NCBI GenBank assembly: GCA_046566065.1
Contig: JBKHXK010000036.1
Coordinates: 1 to 22,090 of the forward strand
DNA length: 22,090 nt
Direction of reading: 5' to 3'
Source of the DNA: MB1-2 sp046566065
GTDB lineage: Bacteria > Actinomycetota > CADDZG01 > WHSQ01
Part shown: in pieces, positions 1 through 8,677 of the stretch
Numbering within the stretch: position 1 is the first letter of the stretch
How the letters are laid out: every line of letters begins with the position of its first letter
Notes under the pieces: model-generated
The model's database searches: none
Seen by the model: the letters and a program-made list of their open reading frames with translations, nothing else
Told to the model about the DNA's origin: nothing
Made by a program: the position numbers and the translations under genes

Positions 1-1604
1 GGCGTGAACGTGCACTGACCGGCGGAACAGATGACCGAGCCCTGAGCCGGGTCGGGGTGCACCTGCACGCTCAGGGTCGTGTTGTCGAGAGCCGCGCCGC
101 CGGGGACGTCGTTGACCAGCACGGGGATGACGATCTGGGTCTGGTCGTCGGTGGCGGCCAGGTCGTCAACCGCGGCGGGAGGGACAGGCGGTGGACCGGC
201 GGGGATCCCGGCGACGGTGACGGTCACGGTCGCGGTGTCGCACAGCCCGGTCGTGTCACAGATCCGATAGGTGAACGTAGCCGTTCCTGAGAAGCCGGCG
301 ACGGGGGTGAAGGTGCACACCCCGCTGTTGTTGCACGTCACCGAGCCGCTACCGGCCGCAGGGGGCACGGTGATCGACACCGTGGAGGGATCCAGGTTCC
401 CGTCGCCGTCGGTGTCGTTGCCATCGACGTCGATCGTCACGGGCGTGCCCTCGGTCGTGGTGGCGGTGTCGTCGTTGGCGACGGGGGCTTCCGGAGCCGC
501 GGGGGCCGCGGCCACGGTGATGTTGACGGTTGCGGTGTCACACGCCCCGTCGTCGTCGCAGACGCGATAGGTGAAGCTGTCGTTGCCGCTGAACCCTGCG
601 TTCGGTGTGTAGGTGCAGATGTTGTTGACGCAGCTCAGTGTGCCGTTGTCCGGTTGATCGGTGATCGTCACGCTGGCGTTGTCGATCGTTCCGTCCGAAT
701 CGGTGTCGTTGTCGGTCACGTCGACGTCGACCGACGTGCCCTGGGTCGTGTTGGCGTTGTCGTTGACCGCGTTCGGCGGTTGGTTGGGGCCGGGCGCGGC
801 CGGCGGGGCCGGCGCTACGTAGACCCCGGTCGCCCGAGCCTCGCCCACGGCGATGTCGGCTCCGGTGAGACTGTCCGTGACCCGCAGAGCCGTGACGAAG
901 ACGGGTTGGCCGTCCGTTGTGGTCCCCGTAGTGGGGTCCCAGTTGGTCTCCCAGAACGCGATCCGGATGGTTCCGACGTTGAAGACCTGGTTCGGAGTGT
1001 TGGGCAGGACGTCCAGCAAGATCGGGTCCCCGGTGATGGGGTCTCCTAGGGCTCCTTCGAGACGGAGACGCTCGACGAGCGCGCCGGATGCGCTGATCCC
1101 GGAGGGCGTCCCGCCGACGGTGCGCGTTCCGAAGACGGCTTCTCCTTCCAGAACATCCGCCTTGATGGTGCCGTTCAGAGCAGAGAAGCCAACTACTCTG
1201 CCGTAACCGCGCGTGTTCCAGTCGGACGGCAGCGGGATGCCCGAGGCGTTGGCCATCACGGTCTGCAGGTCGGCGTTGCGCTCGGGACTCGAAGAAGTAG
1301 TTGGGTCCTTGAATGCGTGAGCTTCCGAGGAAAGCGCCGACGCCGAAGCGATGTTCCCGTCCACGGTCATGGCACCGAGGCTCCGGGTGTCATGAGCTTC
1401 GCAAGTGTCTGGCGGGGCCGGGCAGGGATCGGGGACGGTGGCGTTGGCTTCGGGTTGCAAGACGATCCCGCTGACGCCTGGGGCGGTAACGGTCCAACCC
1501 GCGCCACGAGCCTGTCCGCTCTCGACAGGCTCACTCTGAGCTAATGGTGCTAGGTAGACGACCAGCAGGAAAACGCATGCGGCCGCCCCCATGAATCTCC
1601 GCAT
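1..1604 (-). CDS. Exported cadherin-like/Ig-like repeat protein (3' end outside window)
   Basis: Reading the minus strand from the ATG at 1604, one frame stays open to base 1, giving 534 codons with no stop, so the C-terminus lies outside the window. The N-terminus is a signal peptide: MRR, then a hydrophobic stretch to about residue 22, with cleavage probably near residue 24. Residues about 25-260 form a domain I do not recognise. A Pro/Ala-rich hinge follows, then three modules of about 95-105 residues starting near 276, 371 and 476. Each carries the signature of the cadherin-like/Big_9 ('tandem-95') family: an N-D-D or V-D-D start, a V-x-x-N-D motif, a G-x-x-x-C...C-T-F/Y-T-P pair and a final D-T-A-T-V. 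The paired cysteines could form a disulfide in each module. The likely role is a surface or secreted adhesin; this is inferred from the family. The gene is divergent from rpmG. Confidence 0.85.
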   Translation of the reverse strand, partial: MRRFMGAAACVFLLVVYLAPLAQSEPVESGQARGAGWTVTAPGVSGIVLQPEANATVPDPCPAPPDTCEAHDTRSLGAMTVDGNIASASALSSEAHAFKDPTTSSSPERNADLQTVMANASGIPLPSDWNTRGYGRVVGFSALNGTIKADVLEGEAVFGTRTVGGTPSGISASGALVERLRLEGALGDPITGDPILLDVLPNTPNQVFNVGTIRIAFWETNWDPTTGTTTDGQPVFVTALRVTDSLTGADIAVGEARATGVYVAPAPPAAPGPNQPPNAVNDNANTTQGTSVDVDVTDNDTDSDGTIDNASVTITDQPDNGTLSCVNNICTYTPNAGFSGNDSFTYRVCDDDGACDTATVNITVAAAPAAPEAPVANDDTATTTEGTPVTIDVDGNDTDGDGNLDPSTVSITVPPAAGSGSVTCNNSGVCTFTPVAGFSGTATFTYRICDTTGLCDTATVTVTVAGIPAGPPPVPPAAVDDLAATDDQTQIVIPVLVNDVPGGAALDNTTLSVQVHPDPAQGSVICSAGQCTFT

Positions 1605-1766
1605 ATCTGTTCATCGGCGTTGTGCAGAGCCGAACGAATCGCCCGGTCTAGTCATAAAGGGCCTAGCCCGGCTGGGCCATAGGCGAGGTGACCCTCCAAA
1701 ACCACCTCACCAGGGGGTGAGAATCGCCCGAAATGTCGGGCCTCTGGGGGCCTGAGCACGCTTGGC
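1605..1766. promoter_or_regulatory. Hairpin-rich intergenic leader between the cadherin-like gene and rpmG
   Basis: This gap between divergent genes holds several inverted repeats. They are an imperfect GGCCTAG/CTGGGCC stem at 1660-1678, GAGGTG/CACCTC at 1685-1708, CTCACC/GGTGAG at 1706-1721, and GCCCGA/TCGGGC with loop AATG at 1726-1741. The second and third share bases 1706-1708, so they cannot form together. The motif GAATCGCCC occurs twice (1636 and 1721 regions). All lie upstream of the minus-strand gene, so they could fold in its 5' leader. I could not match them to a known riboswitch class. Confidence 0.4.
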
Positions 1767-1772
1767 TATAAT
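1767..1772 (+). promoter_or_regulatory. Promoter -10 box for rpmG
   Basis: A perfect TATAAT lies 36 bases before the rpmG start. No convincing -35 hexamer is seen 16-18 bases upstream; the sequence there is C/G-rich. TGG-C directly precedes the box and only resembles an extended -10. Expected transcription start is around 1779. Confidence 0.55.
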
Positions 1773-1808
1773 CGCTTCTCAAGTTCTCGATCCCCGCAGA
1801 GGTGAAGC

Positions 1809-1970
1809 ATGGCAACCGACCGGCGCGTCCACGTGACGCTCGAGTGCACGAACTGCAAGCGCCGCAACTACATAACGTCCAAGAACCGCCACACGACCCG
1901 GGACCGGATCGAGCTGAAGAAGTATTGCCGCTGGTGCTCGAGCCACACCGCTCACAAAGAGAGCCGCTAG
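1809..1970 (+). CDS. rpmG: 50S ribosomal protein L33, zinc-binding form
   Basis: The 53-residue product is L33, a small protein of the large ribosomal subunit near the E site. The family match is clear from the N-terminal R-V-x-V-T-L-E-C-T-N-C block, the R-N-Y-I-T-S-K-N-R core and the K-K-Y-C-R-W-C-S-S-H-T end. Cys13/Cys16 and Cys40/Cys43 form the two C-x2-C knuckles of the zinc-binding (C+) form. Length fits the family, usually about 49-55 residues. The ATG is preceded by AGAGGTG with a short spacer, and a TATAAT box lies upstream. In many bacteria rpmG precedes tRNA-Trp, secE and nusG; here the next gene is an unrelated minus-strand HTH gene, so this copy stands alone or is a second paralogue. 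Confidence 0.95.
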   Translation: MATDRRVHVTLECTNCKRRNYITSKNRHTTRDRIELKKYCRWCSSHTAHKESR

Positions 1971-1976
1971 CCCCTG

Positions 1977-1988
1977 GCGCCTAGGCGC
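1977..1988. repeat. 12-bp perfect palindrome after rpmG
   Basis: GCGCCTAGGCGC lies 7 bases past the rpmG stop, between convergent genes. There is no T-run, so a factor-independent terminator is only a weak possibility. Confidence 0.3.
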
Positions 1989-2018
1989 TGCCTAGAACTC
2001 GCCCGGAGGCCTTGAGCT

Positions 2019-2291
2019 CTAGTCCCGGATGTCGATGCCCGGCTGTTCGATCCGGATCGGCTCCTTGGGCTGGAGTTTGGCCAGAGCCCGCATCTTCTGC
2101 TGAAGGGCCTGTCGGGAGATACCTAATGCCCCCGCGATGTCGGCCCAGGATGCCCCCTTCTCGCGAGCGGCCTGGATTTGAGCGGTTTGGAGCTTGTCGA
2201 GCTCATCTCTCATTTCGCTGATCGCCCTGAGTCCCAAAAGCGGGAGCTCCTGGTTCTCTGCTTTGCGGATGAGGCCGGGGCTAAGGGACAT
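2019..2291 (-). CDS. Small helix-turn-helix DNA-binding protein
   Basis: The 90-residue protein has an N-terminal helical stretch rich in Leu, Glu and Lys (about residues 20-45). A clear helix-turn-helix follows at about 47-67, with G-A-S-W-A-D-I-A and L-G-I-S-R-Q-A-L as its two helices. The W-x-x-I-x-x-x-L-G-x-S-R-Q-A pattern is common in small actinobacterial regulators related to sigma-region-4-like domains. The C-terminal 20 residues are Pro/Ile-rich and probably unstructured. The ATG at 2291 is the first start in frame, but no Shine-Dalgarno sequence precedes it. The gene is divergent from the 1909-residue surface protein and convergent with rpmG. It could regulate its neighbour; that is inference from position only. 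Confidence 0.75.
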   Translation of the reverse strand: MSLSPGLIRKAENQELPLLGLRAISEMRDELDKLQTAQIQAAREKGASWADIAGALGISRQALQQKMRALAKLQPKEPIRIEQPGIDIRD

Positions 2292-2482
2292 GGTCGCAGT
2301 ATCGGCTTCGTTTTGAGCTAATGCAATAGTAGATCGGCAAGGATTCCTGCATTTACGTATGAAGGCTAGACAGACAATTCCTTGGAATCCCGAGATCCGA
2401 ATCCCTGTTTCCGCAGGTCAAGAGGCCTACTCGAGTATCGGACAAGTCCCTTGGCCGCTTGGGTCGTTGCTCAAAGTGCGTA

Positions 2483-2510
2483 TTTCCTTGCCTCGCCCTA
2501 TGCAAGGAAA
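2483..2510 (+). promoter_or_regulatory. Hairpin in the leader of the 1909-residue surface gene
   Basis: TTTCCTTGC (2483-2491) and GCAAGGAAA (2502-2510) form a perfect 9-bp inverted repeat around a 10-base loop, about 50 bases before the start at 2561. No T-run follows, so it is not an obvious terminator; a regulatory leader stem or operator is possible. The rest of 2292-2560 shows no gene; short open frames there lack ribosome binding sites. Confidence 0.4.
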
Positions 2511-2560
2511 CTTGCCACGACACGGAAGATCATCCGCGGGCGACGCCTGCTTCCGACTAG

Positions 2561-5500
2561 ATGGGGGTTTTCGTGAGTTCAGTGACTGATAGAGGGTCGC
2601 GGAGGATCACCTGCTTCGCGTTGGCGGCCACGGTAGCGATGCTTACGGGACTCCTCCCAGTACTGCCTGCCCGTGCGGCGAGCGTCAGCGCAGCTTCGTT
2701 CACTGCGGGAGGGGTGGTCGTCTCTGGCGTTCGTCACGCGAAGACGGGTAACGCTCTCACTCTGAGCGTGACTACTTCAAACGACACGATATGCGTCGTT
2801 CTAACCGGAGCAAATACGGCTACGCAGGTTGCTACGACGGCGAAGACCGATTGGACCTTCAACCTCACGGCTGCCGCTGGTGATGGAGCCAAGGTCGTCA
2901 CAGCGACCGCCTTTCCGAAGGTAGATAAGAACAACGTCTGTGAGGGAAAAAGCGGGGCGAGCTCGGCGGGATACACCGTGGACAACACGGGGGCCACCGT
3001 CAGCGGCGTCGTGACACCGACGCCGAATGCGGCGGGATGGAACAACAGCGACGCGACGATCACCTGGACCGGTTCCGATACGGGGGTCGGGCATGAGCGC
3101 AACTGTGCGACGCCCAACCCCGATCCCTGCACGCATACGATCACTGCGGACACGGGGGCCGGCGGTGCGACTCGGTCATCGACGGCCACCGACAGACTGG
3201 GGAACGCCGGACCCGCAGGGTCCGTCACGGTCAAGCTAGACAAGACCCCTCCGACGATCAACGCTTCGGCCAACGTCGGTCCCAACGCGAACGGATGGAA
3301 TAATACCGACGTCACTGTGAGCTTTCTTTGCTCGGACGGGGGCTCCGGGATCAAGACCTGTTCCTCAGCGCACACGCTGAGCACTAACGCCGAAGGTCAA
3401 TCATCGACCCGGACCGCGATCGACAACGCGGGTAATCAGAGCTCCGCGACCTTCTCGAACATCAACATCGACAAGGTCGCCCCCACCCTCTCCGGCTCAC
3501 CGACGACGTCTCCGAACCACGCTGGTTGGTACAACAGCAACGTTTCGATAGCGTGGACGTGTTCGGACGCACTGTCTGGTATCCCGAGCGGGACCTGCCC
3601 TTCGAACAGCACGATCTCTGGTGAGGGCGAAGGTGTCTACGCTGTGGCGAACGTGACCGATCGAGCCGGTAACCAAACCGTGTCGAACAGCAGCACGGTG
3701 AAGATCGACAAGACCGCGCCGAACACGACGGCTTTCGGCATGACGGCCTGGACGAAAGACGACGTCACCGTGTCTCTTACCCCGACGGATAACCTTTCTG
3801 GCGTAGCCGCCACTTCTTACAGTGTGAACGGAGGCCCCGCACAGAGTGGCACTTCGGTCTCCCTCACCACCGAAGGGGTCCATTCGATCGACTACTGGAG
3901 TCAAGACGCGGCAGACAACTCGGAGACTCCCAAGACGATCGAGATCAAGATCGATCGCACCGCACCTACTATCAGCCCGAGCTACAGTGCGGAAGCCCTT
4001 CGTGGTTGGTTCCGGGCGAACGTAACGGTTTCCTTCACCTGTAGTGACCCCGAACCGACCCCGGACCCGCAGACGACCACCCCCAATGCGTCCGGAATCG
4101 CTAGCTGCACTGGTCCTGGAGAGATATCCGCCGAGGGTGCCGCTCAGTCCGTTCCGGGCTCGGCCGTCGACAACGCCGGAAACTCCAGTTCGACGGCTGC
4201 CTCGGTCAGCCTCGATAAGACGCCTCCCTCGATCTCGGCGGCCGTCGACCGCGAGCCGAACGCTGCGGGTTGGTACAAGGACGACGTCACTGTTAGCTAT
4301 CTTGCAGACGACGCACTCTCTGGGATTTTCTCGCGCCCCTCCAGTGACGTCCTCGACGAAGGCGCCGATCAGTCCGCTTCAGGTACCGCCGAGGACATGG
4401 CCGGCAACGAAACCACGGCGGGAGTGTCCGGTATCGATGTGGACGAGACGCCTCCGACGTTGATGGGTGCGGCGACCACCGGGCCGAACGGGAACGGTTG
4501 GTACAACGGCGAGGTAACGATCGCGTGGGCCTGCGAGGATCTTCTTTCCGGCCTTGACGGGAGTTGTCCGAACAACTCGACGATCACCGGCGAAGGCTCG
4601 AACCTGTCGGCGAGCGCATCTGTGTCCGATCGCGCCGGTAACGGGACGAACACCACGGTCGGTGGGATCAAGATCGACACCCACGCCCCCTCTACGACCC
4701 TGTCGCTGGACGAGGAGCCCCTGGCGGGTTGGCACCAGGACCCGCCGACGGTGACCCTCAAAGGCGTCGACAGCCTCTCGGGTGTCGACGAGACTTACTA
4801 CACCGTCAACTCGGGCACCTCTCAGGCCTACAGTGGCCCCTTCCAGGTTTCCGACAACGGCGCCAACACCGTCACGTTCTGGTCCATCGACGAGGCCGGT
4901 AACGTCGAGTCGTCGGAGGCGTTATCCAACTCCGTGACGATCCAGGTCGATACCGAGAAGCCGACTATCTCTGGAACGCCTACGCCGGCTCGGCCCACCA
5001 GCGGTTGGTACAACGAAGCCGTCAGCGTTGCCTTTACCTGTGAGGATAGGCACTCGCGTGTCGCTAGCTGCTCAGGCGGGGAAACCCGCTCCGCTGAAGG
5101 TGCTGACCAGTCCGTCACGGGCACTGCCACGGATAACGCTGGCAACTCGGCTTCCGCGACCGTTGACAACATCGATATCGATCTGACTCCACCGACCACC
5201 ACCGTCGATCTCGACGAGGTTCCGGCCAGCGGTTGGTACTCCGGTGCGGTCGAGATCACCCTCACACCACAGGACGCCCTTTCCGGCCCGGATGCGACCT
5301 ACTACACGGTCGACGGTGGCGAGGCTGTCGAGTACGACGGTCCCTTCATCCATTCACTGGGCGGCACGCACACGATCGCGTTCTGGAGCAGCGATGTGGC
5401 CGGCAACCTCGAGGTGCCCGGCGACGAGGACTCGATCACGATCAAGATCGATGACGTCAAGCCCACCATCGCTGGAAGCAGGACGCCGGAGGCCAACCTG

Positions 5501-8290
5501 AACGGTTGGAACAACTCAGACGTGACGGTGAACTTCACCTGTGACGACGACGAGACAGGCCTGGCGTCATGTGAGGCCAGCAAGGTGGTCTCGGACGAGG
5601 GGGCTGATCAAGCGGTGACCGGCACCGCGACCGACCACGCCGGGAACACCGCGACCGACACGGTCGACGAAATAAGTATCGACAAGACACCGCCGACCTT
5701 GTCGGGTGCCCCGACCACCGAGCCGAACACGAACGGTTGGTACAACCACGACGTGACCATCGACTGGACTTGTGAGGAGGTTCTCTCCGGCATCGACGGG
5801 AGTTGCCCGGCCAACTCGGCAATCATCGGCGAGGGCACCAGACTGACATCGAGTGCGTCTGTGAGCGACAAAGCCGGGAATACCACCAAAAGCCCGAGCG
5901 AGGCGGTTGACATCGATCGCACGGCTCCGCTGACGAGGGCGACAGGGACGGGGGCCGGCTGGTCGAAGGATCCTTTCGAGGTCGTCCTCGTTCCCACCGA
6001 TGGGCTGTCGGGAGTCGACAACACCTACTACACCGTCAACGGCGGCGCAATCAAGACCGGGACCTCGGTGACCCTGAACGAGGGAGTGCACACCGTCGAG
6101 TTCTGGAGCGTCGACAGAGCCGGCAACACCGAGGCCGTGCGTAGCGTGACCGTCAACGTCGACGAAACTCCGCCGACCATCGACTACGCCCTCGATCCGG
6201 AGCCCAACCTTGCCGGATGGAATAACTCGGATGTGACGGTCACGTTCACCTGTGACGACGCCCTCTCGAAGCTCGCTGCCACCGACGCATGCACGACCCC
6301 TCAGAGCGTCACGACCGAGGGTGAAGCTCAGCCGGTGAGCGGAACCGCGAGAGATGCGGCGGGTAACGAGACGATCGCGCAAGCGACAGTGAGCCTCGAC
6401 AAAACGCCGCCGACGGTCACTGCTGAGACTGGCGCCGCACCGGACGTCATCGATCCGCTGGGCTTCAACAGCTGGTACCGCAGCGACGTGACGGTCACGT
6501 TCTCGTGTAAGGACGCTCTCTCGGGGGTTGCAACCTGTCCCAGCCCGCAGCTCCTCGAAGAGGGATATGGCCAGACCGCATCCGGCACTGGCTACGATGC
6601 CGCCGGCAACAGCACCGCGGCAAGCGTGCCTTTCATCAACGTCGACAAGACGAAACCCACCATCTCGGGTGCCGCTACGACCCCTGCGAACGACAACGGC
6701 TGGTATCGGGGGGATGTAGTGATCGACTGGACCTGTGATGACAAGCTGTCGGGCATCGCCGAGGACGCCTGTCCCTCAAACAGCACGATCGCGGGCGAGG
6801 GAGATGCGCTTGGCGACTCTGCGTCCGTGTTTGACGTTGCAGGTAATCAAGAGACTGGAAGCGTCGACGGCATCAAGATCGACCGTCAGGATCCGGCAGC
6901 AACTATCGATGCCGGGCCTGAGGAAGGCAGCGTGGTCACGTCTACAGCTACCAGCTTCGACTTCAGTGCATCGGACAACCTGACCTCGAATGAGGCCCTG
7001 ACCATCCAATGCAAACTCGATGCCGGAGACTGGGCTGCGTGTGTGGCGACCGAGAACCTGACCGGACTCTCTCAAGGCAACCACACGTTCAGCGTGAGGG
7101 CCACCGACCTGTCTGGCCGCTCGAGCACCTCGTCGCGCAGCTTCACGGTCGACACCGTTGGTCCCGTCACTACGGTGACGTCGGGCCCCAGTGGTACCAC
7201 CGACAATGCTTCGCCGACCTTCCGATTCTCGGCCGACGAGCCGAATTCAACCTTCGAGTGCCGCCTCGATGGCGCCGCTTGGGCTTCCTGCGACACCGCC
7301 AAGCTGACCGAGGGCACCACCACGACGGGAAGCAAGTCGTACTCGGGCCTCGTCGCAGGTGCTCACATCTTGGAGGTGCGAGCGACCGATGCCTACTCGA
7401 ACCTCACATCGACCGCTGCGACCCGGTCTTTCACCGTCGCTATCGCTGGATCGGCGTCACAGGAGCTCCCTGCAGCGGGCGGGACCGTCTCCACCAGTGG
7501 GGGCACTGCGGCCGATCCGGTTGCTGCTTCGGTCACCACTAGCAACGGAGGGACGGTCGCGATAGTCGAGAATCCGACGCCGACCGGCACGGCTCCTACG
7601 GGATTCGCATTCTTCGGTAACACCATTTCCATCTCGGCTCCTGCTGGATCCGTAGAAAGCCCTCTGCGGCTTGTCTTCCGGTTGGATTCCTCGATCCTAG
7701 ACGGAGCCACTGCGTCGACCACACAGGTCTACCGGAACGGAGCTGCGGTCTTAGCGTGCACCGCGACGACTCCGTCGATCTCTCCGAATCCCTGTGTGTC
7801 GAATCGAGAGACTGCGGCGGATGGGGACGTCATCATCACGGTTCTCACGTCGCACGCGAGTGATTGGTCCTTCGCCAAGCCATTCGTTACGCACTCGGCA
7901 CAGTTCAAGGCCCCCATCGACGGCGGTTCCAGCGTCATCAACATCGCTAAGCTCGGACGTGTGATCCCGGTGAAGATCGACGTGCTGAGGTCGACAGGAG
8001 GCAAAGAAGTCACGGGCCCGGTGTCACTCCAGACATCGAAGATCACCTGCGACTCATCTGATGCCGGGGATGCCGTAGAGGCGTACGCGGCCGGGTCGTC
8101 CAACACCGGCAATCAGTTCCGCTTGGATGGCGAGGGCTGGATCTACAACCTGGACACGTCAAAGCTGACCGGTGTTGGCCCCGGTTTGTGCTACCGAGGC
8201 GAGGTTTACCGGGGCGGTTCAGCGGATTCGACCGGCAGGGTCACGGGCGGAACGAAGATCGGAGCTTTCCAGATCAAGTTGACAAAGTAG
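2561..8290 (+). CDS. Giant exported Ig-like repeat surface protein with PxKF-type C-terminus
   Basis: This 1909-residue protein starts with a signal peptide (hydrophobic 18-36, cleavage near A-R-A-A at 37-40). After a short N-terminal domain come 16 Ig-like modules of about 81 residues, from about 157 to 1445. Each opens with a G-W-x-x-x-D-V-T-V motif and ends with D-x-A-G-N, then a linker with D-K-T-P-P-T. Twelve modules are of a type mostly with a paired-Cys core (F/W-T-C-x-D). Four (the 4th, 8th, 10th and 13th) are OmpL47-like, with Y-Y-T-V-N-G-G and H-T-I-x-F-W-S. Two further Ig-like domains with C-R-L-D-G-A-x-W-A-S-C-type cores follow, then a domain with an A-P-A-G-S motif. Residues about 1777-1909 resemble the PxKF domain, with I-P-V-K-I-D and a Cys pair. 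The role is probably adhesion or surface coating. GTG at 2573, behind a GGGGG stretch, is an alternative start. A strong hairpin follows the stop. Confidence 0.93.
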   Translation: MGVFVSSVTDRGSRRITCFALAATVAMLTGLLPVLPARAASVSAASFTAGGVVVSGVRHAKTGNALTLSVTTSNDTICVVLTGANTATQVATTAKTDWTFNLTAAAGDGAKVVTATAFPKVDKNNVCEGKSGASSAGYTVDNTGATVSGVVTPTPNAAGWNNSDATITWTGSDTGVGHERNCATPNPDPCTHTITADTGAGGATRSSTATDRLGNAGPAGSVTVKLDKTPPTINASANVGPNANGWNNTDVTVSFLCSDGGSGIKTCSSAHTLSTNAEGQSSTRTAIDNAGNQSSATFSNINIDKVAPTLSGSPTTSPNHAGWYNSNVSIAWTCSDALSGIPSGTCPSNSTISGEGEGVYAVANVTDRAGNQTVSNSSTVKIDKTAPNTTAFGMTAWTKDDVTVSLTPTDNLSGVAATSYSVNGGPAQSGTSVSLTTEGVHSIDYWSQDAADNSETPKTIEIKIDRTAPTISPSYSAEALRGWFRANVTVSFTCSDPEPTPDPQTTTPNASGIASCTGPGEISAEGAAQSVPGSAVDNAGNSSSTAASVSLDKTPPSISAAVDREPNAAGWYKDDVTVSYLADDALSGIFSRPSSDVLDEGADQSASGTAEDMAGNETTAGVSGIDVDETPPTLMGAATTGPNGNGWYNGEVTIAWACEDLLSGLDGSCPNNSTITGEGSNLSASASVSDRAGNGTNTTVGGIKIDTHAPSTTLSLDEEPLAGWHQDPPTVTLKGVDSLSGVDETYYTVNSGTSQAYSGPFQVSDNGANTVTFWSIDEAGNVESSEALSNSVTIQVDTEKPTISGTPTPARPTSGWYNEAVSVAFTCEDRHSRVASCSGGETRSAEGADQSVTGTATDNAGNSASATVDNIDIDLTPPTTTVDLDEVPASGWYSGAVEITLTPQDALSGPDATYYTVDGGEAVEYDGPFIHSLGGTHTIAFWSSDVAGNLEVPGDEDSITIKIDDVKPTIAGSRTPEANLNGWNNSDVTVNFTCDDDETGLASCEASKVVSDEGADQAVTGTATDHAGNTATDTVDEISIDKTPPTLSGAPTTEPNTNGWYNHDVTIDWTCEEVLSGIDGSCPANSAIIGEGTRLTSSASVSDKAGNTTKSPSEAVDIDRTAPLTRATGTGAGWSKDPFEVVLVPTDGLSGVDNTYYTVNGGAIKTGTSVTLNEGVHTVEFWSVDRAGNTEAVRSVTVNVDETPPTIDYALDPEPNLAGWNNSDVTVTFTCDDALSKLAATDACTTPQSVTTEGEAQPVSGTARDAAGNETIAQATVSLDKTPPTVTAETGAAPDVIDPLGFNSWYRSDVTVTFSCKDALSGVATCPSPQLLEEGYGQTASGTGYDAAGNSTAASVPFINVDKTKPTISGAATTPANDNGWYRGDVVIDWTCDDKLSGIAEDACPSNSTIAGEGDALGDSASVFDVAGNQETGSVDGIKIDRQDPAATIDAGPEEGSVVTSTATSFDFSASDNLTSNEALTIQCKLDAGDWAACVATENLTGLSQGNHTFSVRATDLSGRSSTSSRSFTVDTVGPVTTVTSGPSGTTDNASPTFRFSADEPNSTFECRLDGAAWASCDTAKLTEGTTTTGSKSYSGLVAGAHILEVRATDAYSNLTSTAATRSFTVAIAGSASQELPAAGGTVSTSGGTAADPVAASVTTSNGGTVAIVENPTPTGTAPTGFAFFGNTISISAPAGSVESPLRLVFRLDSSILDGATASTTQVYRNGAAVLACTATTPSISPNPCVSNRETAADGDVIITVLTSHASDWSFAKPFVTHSAQFKAPIDGGSSVINIAKLGRVIPVKIDVLRSTGGKEVTGPVSLQTSKITCDSSDAGDAVEAYAAGSSNTGNQFRLDGEGWIYNLDTSKLTGVGPGLCYRGEVYRGGSADSTGRVTGGTKIGAFQIKLTK

Positions 8291-8297
8291 CTCTTCT

Positions 8298-8328
8298 AGA
8301 TGGGGGGGCCAAGCGGCTCCCCCCATCT
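8298..8328 (+). terminator. Strong GC-rich hairpin after the 1909-residue gene
   Basis: The arms AGATGGGGGG-GCC and GGC-TCCCCCCATCT pair around an AAGC loop, starting 8 bases past the stop codon. The stem has about 13 pairs. No T-run follows, so termination may rely on the stem alone or on Rho. Confidence 0.75.
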
Positions 8329-8677
8329 CATGAACGGAGATCGATCCTGCGTGTGCCCGATAGCGGCCGGTCAGCTCTCCCTTTAGGAGGTAGATCTGGC
8401 CTCAGTGTTCCACCGCCTCTCCGCTTCTCATCTCCCGGACTAGTCCGGCCGTTGCTTTTGCCGTCCTCGTCCCAGGTTTCGGTCTAGTTCCCCTCTACCT
8501 CGAATAGGGCTGATTCGGGCGCGCGGCTTATGTCCAATTTCCCCCTGTAAGGCCATGGAGTGTGCGGCTTATTTCGACGATGTTGTTCTTGTAAGGGCAG
8601 CAGTCCGGCGCTCACCAAAGAGGTGGGTGACAGCAGTCTGGGACGGCCCTACAGAGTTCTACGGTCGAAGGGGGCCC
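8329..8677. other. Gene-free interval with palindrome and short direct repeats
   Basis: I see no convincing gene here. The interval holds a 14-bp perfect palindrome, CCGGACTAGTCCGG, at 8435-8448. A CTCC/GGAG mini-hairpin sits at 8377-8389 and overlaps an AGGAGGT that has no usable start behind it. GCGGCTTAT occurs twice, at 8523 and 8564. Near the 3' end, CACC/GGTG can pair around AAAGA (about 8617-8630). The last 100 bases could be a structured leader for the gene at 8678, but I recognise no riboswitch class. Confidence 0.4.

Noticed and set aside
1620..1800. tRNA gene near rpmG, as in many bacteria
   Set aside because: No cloverleaf, T-loop motif or CCA end can be built on either strand.
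5567..6382. 271-codon open frame antisense within the giant Ig gene
   Set aside because: It is the mirror of repeat modules; similar antisense frames occur along the gene.
8385..8440. AGGAGGT as ribosome binding site of a small gene
   Set aside because: The nearest start (GTG about 14 bases on) gives only 12 codons and the spacing is poor.
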